A stretch of 64,000 nt of DNA from contig JAETQO010000006.1 of the NCBI GenBank assembly GCA_021770655.1, positions 1 to 64,000 of the forward strand, in the 5' to 3' direction. Of this stretch, positions 56,065-64,000 are shown in pieces. Every line of letters begins with the position of its first letter. Position 1 is the first letter of the stretch. Source of the stretch: Ruminococcus sp. Its GTDB lineage: Bacteria > Bacillota > Clostridia > Oscillospirales > Ruminococcaceae. Under the pieces are notes generated by a model. That model was not told the origin of the DNA. It saw only the letters and a list, made by a program, of their open reading frames with translations, and searched no databases. Position numbers and translations under genes: made by a program.

Positions 56065-57150
56065 ATGTCAAACAGATTATTTCAAAGCGTAGTTCATCAG
56101 ATGCGCGACACTATCGACTGCGTGATCGGCGTTATCGATGAAACCGCAACAATTATTGCCTGCTCCGAGCTTTCACAGGTTGGCACTACCAACGAGTTCG
56201 TATCTTTGGATCTGGGCGATTCACACGACATTTTTGTTAGAGACGGTTATACCTATAAGCCCTTCGGCGCTCATATGAAGCCGGACTATGCTGTTTTTGT
56301 CGAGGGGACCGACGAAGTTGCCGCTAAATATGCAAGCATTCTCGCAATCACCCTTTCAAGCATAAAGCAGTATTACGATGAGAAATATGACAGAAACAAT
56401 TTTATAAAGAACGTGGTTCTTGACAACGTCCTCCCCGGCGACATTCACGTTAAAGCAAGAGAACTTCATTTCAGCTCCGACGTTTCAAGGGTTGTACTTC
56501 TTATCAGAATCCTTTCATCTAACGATGTTTCGGCATACGACGTAATCCAGAACCTTTTCCCCGACAAGAACAAGGATTTTGTGTTCAACATAACCGAGTC
56601 GGACATCGTGCTTGTCAAAGAGGTCGCTAACGGCGTTGAGTCCAAGGATCTTGAAAAGCTTGCACGTTCTATTTCCGATACCCTTTCAAGCGAGTTCTAT
56701 ACCAGAGTAAACGTTGGTATAGGAACTGTTGTCGAAGGCGTCAAGGATCTGGCAAGAAGCTTCAAGGAGGCGCAGATCGCCCTTGAAGTCGGAAAGGTTT
56801 TCGATACCGACAAAAATATCGTTTCATACGACAATCTGGGCATTGCGAGACTTATCTATCATCTGCCCACGACTCTTTGTGAAACGTTTCTGAAAGAAGT
56901 GTTCAAGAAAGGCTCTATCGAGTCGCTCGATCACGAAACCCTGTTCACTATACAGAAGTTTTTTGAAAACAACCTGAACGTTTCGGAAACTTCAAGAAAA
57001 TTGTTCGTACACAGAAATACGCTTGTGTACAGACTTGAAAAAATCAAAAAACTTACGGGACTCGATCTCAGAGAGTTCGACCATGCGATCATCTTCAAGA
57101 TAGCTCTTATGGTCAAGAAGTATCTGTCCGCTAATCCGGTTAAATTCTAA
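56065..57150 (+). CDS. CdaR/PucR-type transcriptional regulator
   Basis: 361 residues. The C-terminal HTH of the PucR/CdaR class (FENNLNVSETSRKLFVHRNTLVYRLEKIKKLTGLDLREF) follows a GGDEF-like CdaR domain (about 180-270, VNVGIGTVVEGVKDLARSFKEAQIALEVG) and an N-terminal sensor region. Relatives respond to small metabolites such as sugar acids, but this one sits 55 nt upstream of ftsE-ftsX, so it may control the envelope cluster. The ligand is unknown. SD GAGGGG lies before the ATG. Confidence 0.85.
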   Translation: MSNRLFQSVVHQMRDTIDCVIGVIDETATIIACSELSQVGTTNEFVSLDLGDSHDIFVRDGYTYKPFGAHMKPDYAVFVEGTDEVAAKYASILAITLSSIKQYYDEKYDRNNFIKNVVLDNVLPGDIHVKARELHFSSDVSRVVLLIRILSSNDVSAYDVIQNLFPDKNKDFVFNITESDIVLVKEVANGVESKDLEKLARSISDTLSSEFYTRVNVGIGTVVEGVKDLARSFKEAQIALEVGKVFDTDKNIVSYDNLGIARLIYHLPTTLCETFLKEVFKKGSIESLDHETLFTIQKFFENNLNVSETSRKLFVHRNTLVYRLEKIKKLTGLDLREFDHAIIFKIALMVKKYLSANPVKF

Positions 57151-57205
57151 GAGTACCCTTAAGTATGCGGGAACTGTGTTCCCTATAACTAAGGCGGTGT
57201 AAATT

Positions 57206-57892
57206 TTGGTAGAGTTTAAAGATGTGTCCGTGACCTATTCAAGCGGCGTGGACGCTCTGAACAAAGTTAATCTTAAAATCAACGACGGCGATTTCGCTTT
57301 CGTTGTCGGTCCGTCGGGTGCCGGAAAATCCACCCTGATAAAGCTCGTGCTTAAAGAAATAGACGCAACGAGCGGAACCGTAATGGTAAACGGCTTTAAT
57401 CTCAAAAAGCTGAGAAGAAGAAAGATCCCTGCACTTCGCCGCACCATCGGCGTCGTTTTTCAGGATTTCAGACTTATACCCACAATGACGGTGTATGAAA
57501 ACGTAGCTTTCGTGCTGAGAGTTATCGACGCACCTGCAAAATACATAAGAAGCAGAGTTCCCTACGTTATCAGCCTTGTGGGACTTTCCGAAAAAGCAAA
57601 ATCGTACCCTACCGAGCTTTCGGGCGGCGAACAGCAGCGTGTAGCGCTTGCAAGAGCTCTCGTCAACGATCCGCAGCTTATTATTGCGGACGAGCCTACG
57701 GGTAATATCGACCCTGCGCTTTCATATGAAATAGTGGAACTTTTAAAGGGAATAAACGAGTGCGGCACTACCATACTTATGGTTACCCACGAGCATGACC
57801 TTGTCCGCTACTTCGGAGGCAGAATTATCAACATCAACAAAGGCTCTATCGCCTTTGACGAAGTGATAGGAGGCTCCAATGAAAGTAAGTAG
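57206..57892 (+). CDS. ftsE: Cell-division ABC ATPase FtsE
   Basis: 228 residues. Walker A GPSGAGKSTL, Q-loop GVVFQDFRL, signature LSGGEQQRVALARAL, Walker B LIIADEPTGN, H-loop VTHEHDL. It powers FtsX to activate peptidoglycan hydrolases at the division site or sidewall. TTG start with a modest SD (GGCGGTG). Overlaps ftsX by 14 nt. Confidence 0.96.
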   Translation: MVEFKDVSVTYSSGVDALNKVNLKINDGDFAFVVGPSGAGKSTLIKLVLKEIDATSGTVMVNGFNLKKLRRRKIPALRRTIGVVFQDFRLIPTMTVYENVAFVLRVIDAPAKYIRSRVPYVISLVGLSEKAKSYPTELSGGEQQRVALARALVNDPQLIIADEPTGNIDPALSYEIVELLKGINECGTTILMVTHEHDLVRYFGGRIININKGSIAFDEVIGGSNESK

Positions 57893-58784
57893 TTTCAGAT
57901 ACCTTGTAAATCAAGGATTCAAAGGAATTTGGAAAAACAGAATGATGACCTTTGCTTCTTTCTGTATCCTGCTCGTTTCCCTGCTTATGGTCGGCACATC
58001 AGTGCTGGTGTCCATGAACCTTACGAGAATAATCGGCGGAATCGAGGATAAGAGCGAGGTTATCGTTATTGTAAAAGACGGTACAAGCCAGGCTGATATG
58101 CAAAAGCTTGAGCAACAGCTCAACGAAGTCGGAAATATCAATACCGTAAGCCTTTATTCAAAAGACGAGGCTTGGAAGAATATGCTTGACGATATGACAG
58201 ACGAGGAAAAGGAATTTTTCCAGTATGCCGACGACAATCCTCTGCCGGATACATACAAGGTAACCATTAAGGATATTGAGAAAATGGCCGAAACCACAAC
58301 TCAGGTAGAAACCTTTGATAATGTGGACTCAACCAAGTCTCCGACAGCGTTTGCGGATATACTTATCAGTATAAGACGGATATTTACGATCGTTGCTTTC
58401 GCTATTGTACTTGCATTGGTAATAGTATGTCTTATTATTATTTCCAATACGACCAGAGCAAGCGTTTTTGCAAGACGTAAAGAAATAAATATCATGAAAT
58501 ATGTAGGAGCGACCAACAGCTTTATCAGAATCCCGTTCTTTATCGAGGGTATGATTGTAGGTCTGCTGGCGGCGGCAGGCGCGCTTCTGCTTACTAAATT
58601 CGCTTATGAGGGAGTTTACAACATCTTTAACGATGATTTCAAACTATGGAGTATTCTCGGAGTTCAAAATCTTTATTCCTTTGACTCTCTACTCCTGCCT
58701 GTAGCGGCGTCCTATCTTATTGCCGGAGCGCTTATCGGAGCGATCGGTACTTCTATAAGCACCGGCAAGCATCTTAAAGTATAG
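57879..58784 (+). CDS. ftsX: Cell-division permease FtsX
   Basis: 301 residues: an N-terminal membrane helix, an external domain of about 130 residues (DKSEVIVIVKDGTSQADMQKLEQQL...) and three C-terminal helices, the FtsX layout. The cytoplasmic coupling region is SVFARRKEINIMKYVGATNSFIRIPFFIEG. Its SD (GGAGG) lies inside ftsE. The external domain would bind the coiled-coil M23 proteins encoded next. Confidence 0.95.
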   Translation: MKVSSFRYLVNQGFKGIWKNRMMTFASFCILLVSLLMVGTSVLVSMNLTRIIGGIEDKSEVIVIVKDGTSQADMQKLEQQLNEVGNINTVSLYSKDEAWKNMLDDMTDEEKEFFQYADDNPLPDTYKVTIKDIEKMAETTTQVETFDNVDSTKSPTAFADILISIRRIFTIVAFAIVLALVIVCLIIISNTTRASVFARRKEINIMKYVGATNSFIRIPFFIEGMIVGLLAAAGALLLTKFAYEGVYNIFNDDFKLWSILGVQNLYSFDSLLLPVAASYLIAGALIGAIGTSISTGKHLKV

Positions 58785-58814
58785 TAAGAGCATTTATATT
58801 GCCGAAAGAAACAG

Positions 58815-58860
58815 AGGCAGACTAAACGAATCTACACGGGGTTCTTTAGGCTGCCTTTCT
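58815..58860 (+). terminator. Hairpin between ftsX and the M23 genes
   Basis: AGGCAG-a-CTAAA / TTTAG-g-CTGCCT with a TTCT tail; a partial terminator that may lower M23 expression relative to ftsEX. Confidence 0.35.
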
Positions 58861-58949
58861 CATAACAGACATACGGTCAACTCCAAAAAGACAAAATATA
58901 AAAACAACAGGTGTAAAAATTTTAACGCAAATATGCGACGGAGGAAAAA

Positions 58950-60398
58950 ATGAAAACAGGGACAGTTACTATGAAACGTATTCTTGCCTTTTCTATCGCC
59001 GTCATAACTTCAATGACGGTACTTGCAGGAGGCGCTAAACCCGTTCTGAATCAACAGCCGGCTTCGGCGGAAAGCCAGGAGATCAAAGAGAACAAGAACA
59101 AAATCTCCAGCGCCAAAAGTAAAATCAGCGAGCTTGAAGAAAAACAGGCGGAGCTTGACAAAAAAATCAGCAGCACCAAAGACGATATAAACAAAGAAGA
59201 AGAAAATCAGGCCGCGATCCAAGAGCAGATCGAAACCGTTCAGGAAACTATCCTTACGCTTGAGGACTCTATCTCTGATCTTGAAAATGAGATCGCAGGT
59301 CTTGAAGAGGATATAGCTAAGAGCGAGATCAAAATCAAGAACAAAAAAGCCGAGATCGATGAGGGCGTAGACGATTTCAAACAGCGCATGAGAGCAATGT
59401 ACATATCCGGAAGCAGTTCATATTCCGATATTCTGATCGGCGCTACCGATTTTTATGATATGCTTATGAAGATCGAGCTTGTCAAGAGAGTCGCAGACCA
59501 CGATAACACTATGATAGACGGATTGGTGGAACTGAAAGACCAGTACGAGGTTCAGGAGGCGGAACTTGAAAACAGCAAGGCAGAGCTTGAGACCAATAAA
59601 ACCGATCTTGAAGAGCAGAAAACCTATCATCAGGAGCAGAAAGCCAAGCTTGATGAGCTTTATGAGCAAAGTCAAGCCGTTATAGATCAGCTTGAAGCGG
59701 ATAAGCAAGCCTACGAGGAAAACAAGGCTCAGATAGACAAGGAGCAGGCGGACTTTGAAGCCCAGCTGCAAAAGCTTTATAAAGAGCAGGAGGCTATCAA
59801 GGCAAAGGAAGCCGAGGCTGCCAGAAAAGCCGAAGAGGAAAGGCAACGGAAACTGCAGGAGCAACAGCAGCAGCAACAGCAAAGTTCAAACGGCAATTCC
59901 ACTTCCTCCAACGCCGGCGGAAACACTTCCGGCAGCGGTCAAAGTTCAACAAACAACGGCGATTACGGCTATCAGAACAAGAGCCAGTTCACCTGGCCTG
60001 TTCCGGGATATTATCATATTTCCTACGGCGTCGGCTGGCGCTGGGGCGCTTACCATAAGGGTATCGACATATGGTCTCCGGGAATAAGGGGAGCAAAGAT
60101 ATGCGCTTCCGCACCCGGCACAGTCATCCAGGTGAGCAATACCTGCCCGCACGACTACGGAAAGAATTATTCCTGCGGCTGCGGCGGCGGATACGGCAAT
60201 TACTGCATTATCGACCACGGCAACGGCTACTGGACGCTTTACGGACATTCGCAGCATATGAACGTTTCAGTAGGACAGCATGTAGAACAGGGCGAGGTGC
60301 TGGGACTTATCGGCTCGACCGGTCATTCAACCGGCGATCATCTGCATTTTGAGGTGCGTCTGAACGGAGTGGCTCAGAACCCGTCCAATTATGTTTAA
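58950..60398 (+). CDS. Secreted coiled-coil M23 peptidoglycan hydrolase (first copy)
   Basis: 482 residues. A signal peptide (RILAFSIAVITSMTVLAGG) is followed by a long coiled coil (about 40-290), a Gln-rich then Ser/Asn/Gly linker and a C-terminal LytM/M23 domain. Zinc ligands are H369 and D373 (YHKGIDIW) and H466 (GDHLHFE, with H464). An insert CPHDYGKNYSCGCGGGYGN sits inside the M23 fold. The layout matches EnvC/PcsB-like FtsEX partners. The stop codon TAA comes from the TTAA edge of MITE copy D. Confidence 0.9.
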   Translation: MKTGTVTMKRILAFSIAVITSMTVLAGGAKPVLNQQPASAESQEIKENKNKISSAKSKISELEEKQAELDKKISSTKDDINKEEENQAAIQEQIETVQETILTLEDSISDLENEIAGLEEDIAKSEIKIKNKKAEIDEGVDDFKQRMRAMYISGSSSYSDILIGATDFYDMLMKIELVKRVADHDNTMIDGLVELKDQYEVQEAELENSKAELETNKTDLEEQKTYHQEQKAKLDELYEQSQAVIDQLEADKQAYEENKAQIDKEQADFEAQLQKLYKEQEAIKAKEAEAARKAEEERQRKLQEQQQQQQQSSNGNSTSSNAGGNTSGSGQSSTNNGDYGYQNKSQFTWPVPGYYHISYGVGWRWGAYHKGIDIWSPGIRGAKICASAPGTVIQVSNTCPHDYGKNYSCGCGGGYGNYCIIDHGNGYWTLYGHSQHMNVSVGQHVEQGEVLGLIGSTGHSTGDHLHFEVRLNGVAQNPSNYV

Positions 60399-60487
60399 GG
60401 TAACACCGCACAACTATTGTGTGCGGAAAATTGGCAAGTTAGACGTACATAAAGCCGTTAGGCGGTAGTTGTGCGGTGCTGCCTTAA
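60395..60487. mobile_element. MITE-like element, copy D (85-bp core, inverted)
   Basis: Core 60399-60483 with TTAA on both sides. Reverse-complemented, it matches the left part of copies B and C up to AACTTGCCAATTTTCCG, then jumps to the CACACAATAGTTGTGC end, so about 86 bp of interior is missing. It abuts the first M23 gene and provides its stop codon. Confidence 0.85.
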
Positions 60488-60506
60488 TACAGCTACGACT
60501 GTATAA

Positions 60507-60560
60507 GGCAACATCACCTTTTTCCGCATATCTGCACGGCAAAGGTCATGCAATATTGCC
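60507..60560. repeat. Possible degenerate relative of the MITE family
   Basis: Short element with ends GGCAACATCACC and CAATATTGCC, bounded by AT-rich sequence, only 23 bp from copy D. The ends partly match the MITE termini but the interior does not, and the flanking bases are not a clear duplication. Confidence 0.35.
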
Positions 60561-60591
60561 TTAATAAAACCCAAAGGAGTCTTTTATTTCT

Positions 60592-62034
60592 ATGAATAAG
60601 CTTTACAGCTTTAAAAGGATCTGTACTTGTATATTGGCTTTCGCTGTTACTGCCGGTATTGCCGGCAGCAGCCTGAATACGGCTAATATAACTACGGCGG
60701 AAACCGAAAATCAGTCCTATGCTGAGAACGACGGTTCGGATCAGACTGCTCAGGAGAGCGGCGAGCCTTCGCAAAGCGACGAATCTTCGGCGGACGAAAC
60801 ACAGCAGGAGGAGCAATCCACAGGCTTTGACATAACTCAGTATGCCGAACAGCTGAGAGAAATCTCAAAAAAACAGCAGGAGATAAACGAAAAGCTTGAC
60901 GAATATCAGAAAGACATAGAATCAAAAGAAAAAGAACAGAAGCTCATCAGAGAGAAAATCAACTCTGTAAACGAAGAGATCAAAGTGCTTAACACCTATA
61001 TGACTGCATTGGAATTACAGATAAGCACAAACAAAAGAAATATTGAGAAAAAGCAGCAGGAAATAAGCGAAAGCGTAGAAAGCTTTAAAAAGCGCCTGAG
61101 AACTATGTATATCGCAGGCACAGACAGTTATACCACTGTCTTGCTCGAATCCAACAGCTTCTACGATATACTTATGAGAATGGAGCTTATCAAAAGAGTT
61201 GCGGAACACGACGACTCTATGATAGACGGTCTTGTAAAGCTTAAATCGGAGTATGAGGATCTCCAGAAAGAGCTTGACGAACAGCAGGCCGAATATGATA
61301 AGCAGTATGAACAGTACACCAATCAGAAAGAAGCCCTCAGCAAGCTTTACCGCTCAAGTACCGAGGCTCAGATGGAGCTGAAGGCTCAGCAGAACGAACT
61401 TAAAAAGCAAAATGAGGCATATGAAGCCGAAAGAGAATCCTTTGAAGGCAGTCTTTCAGGAATACTGAAAACCTCGAGCTCAGGAGGAACGGCCAGAGAT
61501 GACGAGGTCGCGGCGACTATGGCGCTGGCAGACGTAAAGCTGGACGAGCTTCACAAGAGCATAAACGATCGCATTGAAAACGGTGACGAGCTTGGAGAAT
61601 ATGAAGCGGATTATTACTTCGCTTGGCCTGTTCCCGGCGCTTACAGCGTTTCTTCGGGAGTCGGTCCGCGCTGGGGGTCTTATCACTCAGGACTTGACAT
61701 TCTCGCCGCTCACGGTACTCCTATTCACGCAAGCTGCAGCGGAACGGTCATAAGAACGAACACTACCTGTACTCACGATTACGGCAAAGAGGGTTCCTGC
61801 GGATGCGGGGGCGGCTACGGCAACTATATAATAATCGACCACGGCAACGAATTTATCACCCTTTACGGACACCTTACCGAAGTCGACGTTGAGATCGGCG
61901 ATCAGGTCAAAAAAGGCGACGTTATCGGAAAAATGGGAAGCACCGGCTTCTCGACGGGCGATCATCTCCACATAGAGATACGTTATCAGGGCTATATCCT
62001 GAACCCTGCTTTCTATCTTGACGTTACGCAGTAA
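60592..62034 (+). CDS. Secreted coiled-coil M23 peptidoglycan hydrolase (second copy)
   Basis: 480 residues, paralogue of the previous gene: signal peptide, Ser/Glu/Asp-rich linker (about 40-80), coiled coil (about 85-290) and M23 domain. Zinc ligands are H365, D369 (YHSGLDIL) and H460 (GDHLHIE, with H458). The same insert is present (CTHDYGKEGSCGCGGGYGN). The coiled coils share MYIAG..SY, FYDILMRMELIKRVAEHD and SMIDGLV. SD GGAG lies about 12 nt before ATG; a strong terminator follows. Confidence 0.9.
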   Translation: MNKLYSFKRICTCILAFAVTAGIAGSSLNTANITTAETENQSYAENDGSDQTAQESGEPSQSDESSADETQQEEQSTGFDITQYAEQLREISKKQQEINEKLDEYQKDIESKEKEQKLIREKINSVNEEIKVLNTYMTALELQISTNKRNIEKKQQEISESVESFKKRLRTMYIAGTDSYTTVLLESNSFYDILMRMELIKRVAEHDDSMIDGLVKLKSEYEDLQKELDEQQAEYDKQYEQYTNQKEALSKLYRSSTEAQMELKAQQNELKKQNEAYEAERESFEGSLSGILKTSSSGGTARDDEVAATMALADVKLDELHKSINDRIENGDELGEYEADYYFAWPVPGAYSVSSGVGPRWGSYHSGLDILAAHGTPIHASCSGTVIRTNTTCTHDYGKEGSCGCGGGYGNYIIIDHGNEFITLYGHLTEVDVEIGDQVKKGDVIGKMGSTGFSTGDHLHIEIRYQGYILNPAFYLDVTQ

Positions 62035-62053
62035 CAAACATAACAAAGATTCG

Positions 62054-62085
62054 GCAGAACAGCGGCTTTGCTGTTCTGCTTTTTT
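62054..62085 (+). terminator. Terminator after the second M23 gene
   Basis: GCAGAACAGC-ggcttt-GCTGTTCTGC followed by TTTTTT. Confidence 0.92.
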
Positions 62086-62176
62086 GTGTTGATTTATTAT
62101 GTGATTCGTTCATGGAAATCAACTTTCAAAATATATCACCAAAATCACTATGATTTATTAAAAACAGCATATGCTT

Positions 62177-62213
62177 GTAGTCTTTCCCCCGCCTACGGCG
62201 GGGGAAAGACTAC
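62177..62213. repeat. Isolated 17-bp perfect GC-rich palindrome
   Basis: GTAGTCTTTCCCCCGCC, a 3-nt loop, then the exact reverse complement. It has no T-run, so it is not an ordinary terminator. Together with the terminator and the pepF promoter it is all I see in 62035-62379. Confidence 0.7.
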
Positions 62214-62306
62214 TTAAACTTCTGTATTCTATGCCAAAATGCCATTTAGCCTTAAAGGGAATATTTAACCATGAAAATTGATTTTCGATAATCCGACCTG
62301 TTCCTC

Positions 62307-62335
62307 TTTACATTACTTGAATTTTGGGGTATAAT
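62307..62335 (+). promoter_or_regulatory. Promoter of pepF
   Basis: TTTACA, 17 nt, TATAAT; the transcript would start near 62342. Confidence 0.7.
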
Positions 62336-62379
62336 AAAAATGTAATTTTCCAACCAAGAAATGAAAAGAGGTCACAGTA

Positions 62380-64000
62380 ATGAGCGAAGAAAGAATCCCT
62401 AAAAGAAATGAAGTTCCCGAAGAATATAAATGGGCGCTGGAAGATATTTACCCTACCGACGAAAAGTGGCTGGACGATCTTGAAAAGCTTAAAACTATGC
62501 CTGAAAAGATAGCTGCTTTTAAAGGACGTCTTAGCGAAAGCGCAGACGTATTGTTTGATTTTATGAAACTGTCCGAGGAAATCTCCCTGCTTTGCGACAG
62601 TCTCGGCAACTACGCGCAGAGACGCTCCGACGAGGACACAGCGAATCCAAAATATCAGGGCTTTATAGGACAGCTTATGAACGTGTATGTAGCGATAAAT
62701 TCCGCAGGAAGCTTTGAAACTCCCGAAATGATTGCAATTCCGGAGGAGAATCTTGAAAAATTTTATGAGGATAAGCCGGAGCTGAAGCTGTATAAAAGGC
62801 AGTTCGACAAGCTCCGCCGCAAGAAAGCGCATATTCTTTCCGAAGCGGAGGAAAAGATACTTGCCCTTACGGGAGAAATGGGACAGTCGCCTGAGAACAT
62901 CTATTCAATGTTTTCCGACGCAGATCTGCGCTTTCCCGATGCTGTTGACAAGGACGGCAAGGCTCATCAGGTAACTCACGGAAGCTATATCCCCCTTGTA
63001 CAGAGCGGAGACAGAACGCTAAGAAAATCAGCCTTTGAATCTATGTATCACACCTACGACAAATTCAGAAACACCTGCGCCGCCACACTTTCGGCTCAGA
63101 TAAAGGCTGTAAATTTCTATGCCAAAGCAAGAAAATACGATTCCAGCCTTGAAGCCGCTCTTGACAGTACAGAGGTGCCTGTTTCTGTTTATACCAACCT
63201 TATCGACGCCGTACACGACAATATGCACTATATGTACGATTACGTTGCACTGAGGAAAAAGCTTCTTGGCGTTGACGAGCTTCATTTCTACGATCTGTAT
63301 ACTCCCGTAGTTCCCGACGCGGATATGAAGATCACATTTGAAGAAGCCAAGGAAACGGTGCTTAAAGCGCTTGCGCCTATGGGAGAAGACTATCTTGCTA
63401 TAATGAAAGAGGGCTTTGAAAACCGCTGGATAGACGTTTATGAAAACGAGGGCAAGACCAGCGGCGCATATTCGGCAGGCGCAAGAGTTCATCCTTATGT
63501 TTTGCTCAATCACAAGGATACGCTCAACTGTATGTTCACTCTTGCCCACGAAATGGGTCACGCTATCCATTCCTACCTTTCCAACAAGTATCAGCCCGTC
63601 GTATATTCCGACTATGTGATCTTTGTTGCCGAGGTAGCTTCGACCTGCAACGAGGCTCTGCTTATGCAGTACCTGCTGAAAACTACCGAGGACAAAAAGC
63701 AAAGAGCATATCTTATCAACTATTTCCTTGAACAGTTCCGCACCACCCTTTACAGACAGACTATGTTTGCCGAGTTCGAGCTTAAGATCAATGAAATGGT
63801 GGCAAGAGGCGAAAGCCTTACTGCGGAAAACCTCAATGACCTTTACGGCGAGCTTAACAAGCTGTATTTCGGTGACGGCATCGTGCTTGATGATGAAATA
63901 AAGCTTGAATGGGCAAGGATACCGCATTTCTATTACGACTATTACGTTTACCAGTATGCAACAGGCTATTCCGCCGCAATTGCCCTCTCTCAAAAAATTT
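62380..64000 (+). CDS. pepF: Oligoendopeptidase F (M3), truncated by window end
   Basis: Cytoplasmic zinc metallopeptidase that degrades short peptides. Not in the ORF track because it runs off the right edge; 540 codons are visible and no stop. The N-terminus reads MSEERIPKRNEVPEEYKWALEDIYP, typical of PepF, and the zinc motif AHEMGHAIHSYLS is at about residues 389-401. Family length is about 600, so some 60 residues are missing. SD AGAGG lies before the ATG. Two minus-strand ORFs in the track (62308-62832, 63028-63993) are shadows of it. Confidence 0.95.
   Translation, partial: MSEERIPKRNEVPEEYKWALEDIYPTDEKWLDDLEKLKTMPEKIAAFKGRLSESADVLFDFMKLSEEISLLCDSLGNYAQRRSDEDTANPKYQGFIGQLMNVYVAINSAGSFETPEMIAIPEENLEKFYEDKPELKLYKRQFDKLRRKKAHILSEAEEKILALTGEMGQSPENIYSMFSDADLRFPDAVDKDGKAHQVTHGSYIPLVQSGDRTLRKSAFESMYHTYDKFRNTCAATLSAQIKAVNFYAKARKYDSSLEAALDSTEVPVSVYTNLIDAVHDNMHYMYDYVALRKKLLGVDELHFYDLYTPVVPDADMKITFEEAKETVLKALAPMGEDYLAIMKEGFENRWIDVYENEGKTSGAYSAGARVHPYVLLNHKDTLNCMFTLAHEMGHAIHSYLSNKYQPVVYSDYVIFVAEVASTCNEALLMQYLLKTTEDKKQRAYLINYFLEQFRTTLYRQTMFAEFELKINEMVARGESLTAENLNDLYGELNKLYFGDGIVLDDEIKLEWARIPHFYYDYYVYQYATGYSAAIALSQKI

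Noticed and set aside
63028-63993. 321-residue minus-strand ORF
   Set aside because: Antisense shadow of pepF, which carries the HEMGH zinc motif in the other strand.

Overview
The window reads as ordinary chromosome of a low-to-mid GC anaerobic Firmicute, most likely a Ruminococcus-like member of the Oscillospiraceae. The evidence is the gene content (indolepyruvate ferredoxin oxidoreductase with phenylacetate-CoA ligase, a GH51 arabinofuranosidase, Thr-rich secreted linkers, an FtsEX-M23 cluster), strong AGGAGG ribosome sites with several TTG starts, and SigA-type promoters that almost all have a 17-bp spacer. No phage, plasmid, CRISPR, rRNA or tRNA gene was seen, and no transposase gene.

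Layout. 1-330: gene-free array of short hairpins and terminators. 0.3-6.5 kb: gltBD (glutamate synthase). 6.8-9.2 kb: an M15 carboxypeptidase and an L,D-transpeptidase. 9.5-10.8 kb: a Y-family polymerase behind two LexA-like boxes. 10.9-13.1 kb: an AT-rich membrane protein and a secreted transglutaminase-like protein. 13.6-18.6 kb: ferredoxin, then iorA-iorB-HD-paaK-ACT, an aromatic 2-oxoacid catabolic operon. 18.9-23.1 kb: rodA-like, galK, unknown, trmB-like, unknown. 23.2-26.5 kb: ilvB-ilvN-ilvC. 26.7-30.0 kb: pncB and a Na/phosphate cotransporter. 30.2-37.1 kb: a complete F1Fo ATP synthase operon atpI-B-E-F-H-A-G-D-C whose c subunit has a two-carboxylate, Na+-type ion site. 37.3-41.1 kb: envelope proteins. 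41.2-46.5 kb: lepA and hemW with four small membrane proteins between them. 46.6-48.6 kb: a divergent pair, a zinc-ribbon membrane protein and an XRE regulator, with three matching operator palindromes. 48.7-55.6 kb: rsmE, a candidate structured RNA, abfA, a CarD-like regulator, HPr, and trmD-unknown-rimM. 56.1-62.0 kb: a CdaR/PucR-like regulator, ftsE, ftsX and two paralogous coiled-coil M23 hydrolases. 62.4 kb to the end: pepF, cut by the window edge.

How parts work together. gltBD and ilvBNC supply amino-acid biosynthesis. The iorAB-paaK set would convert aryl pyruvates to arylacetyl-CoA and on to arylacetate, with ferredoxin as electron carrier. FtsEX and the M23 proteins form a division or elongation peptidoglycan hydrolase module; rodA, the L,D-transpeptidase and the M15 peptidase add to wall metabolism.

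The main unexplained signals are non-coding: (1) a family of four MITE-like elements sharing terminal inverted repeats, in 171, 171, 85 and 46 bp forms, one of which supplies a stop codon; (2) a multi-stem RNA candidate ending in a strong terminator upstream of abfA; (3) a 100-nt nested palindrome upstream of atpI; (4) an 8-bp hairpin that separates the gltD Shine-Dalgarno from its start codon; (5) operator-like palindromes at the XRE locus and at the transglutaminase promoter. All calls were made by eye from the sequence; no database search was run.
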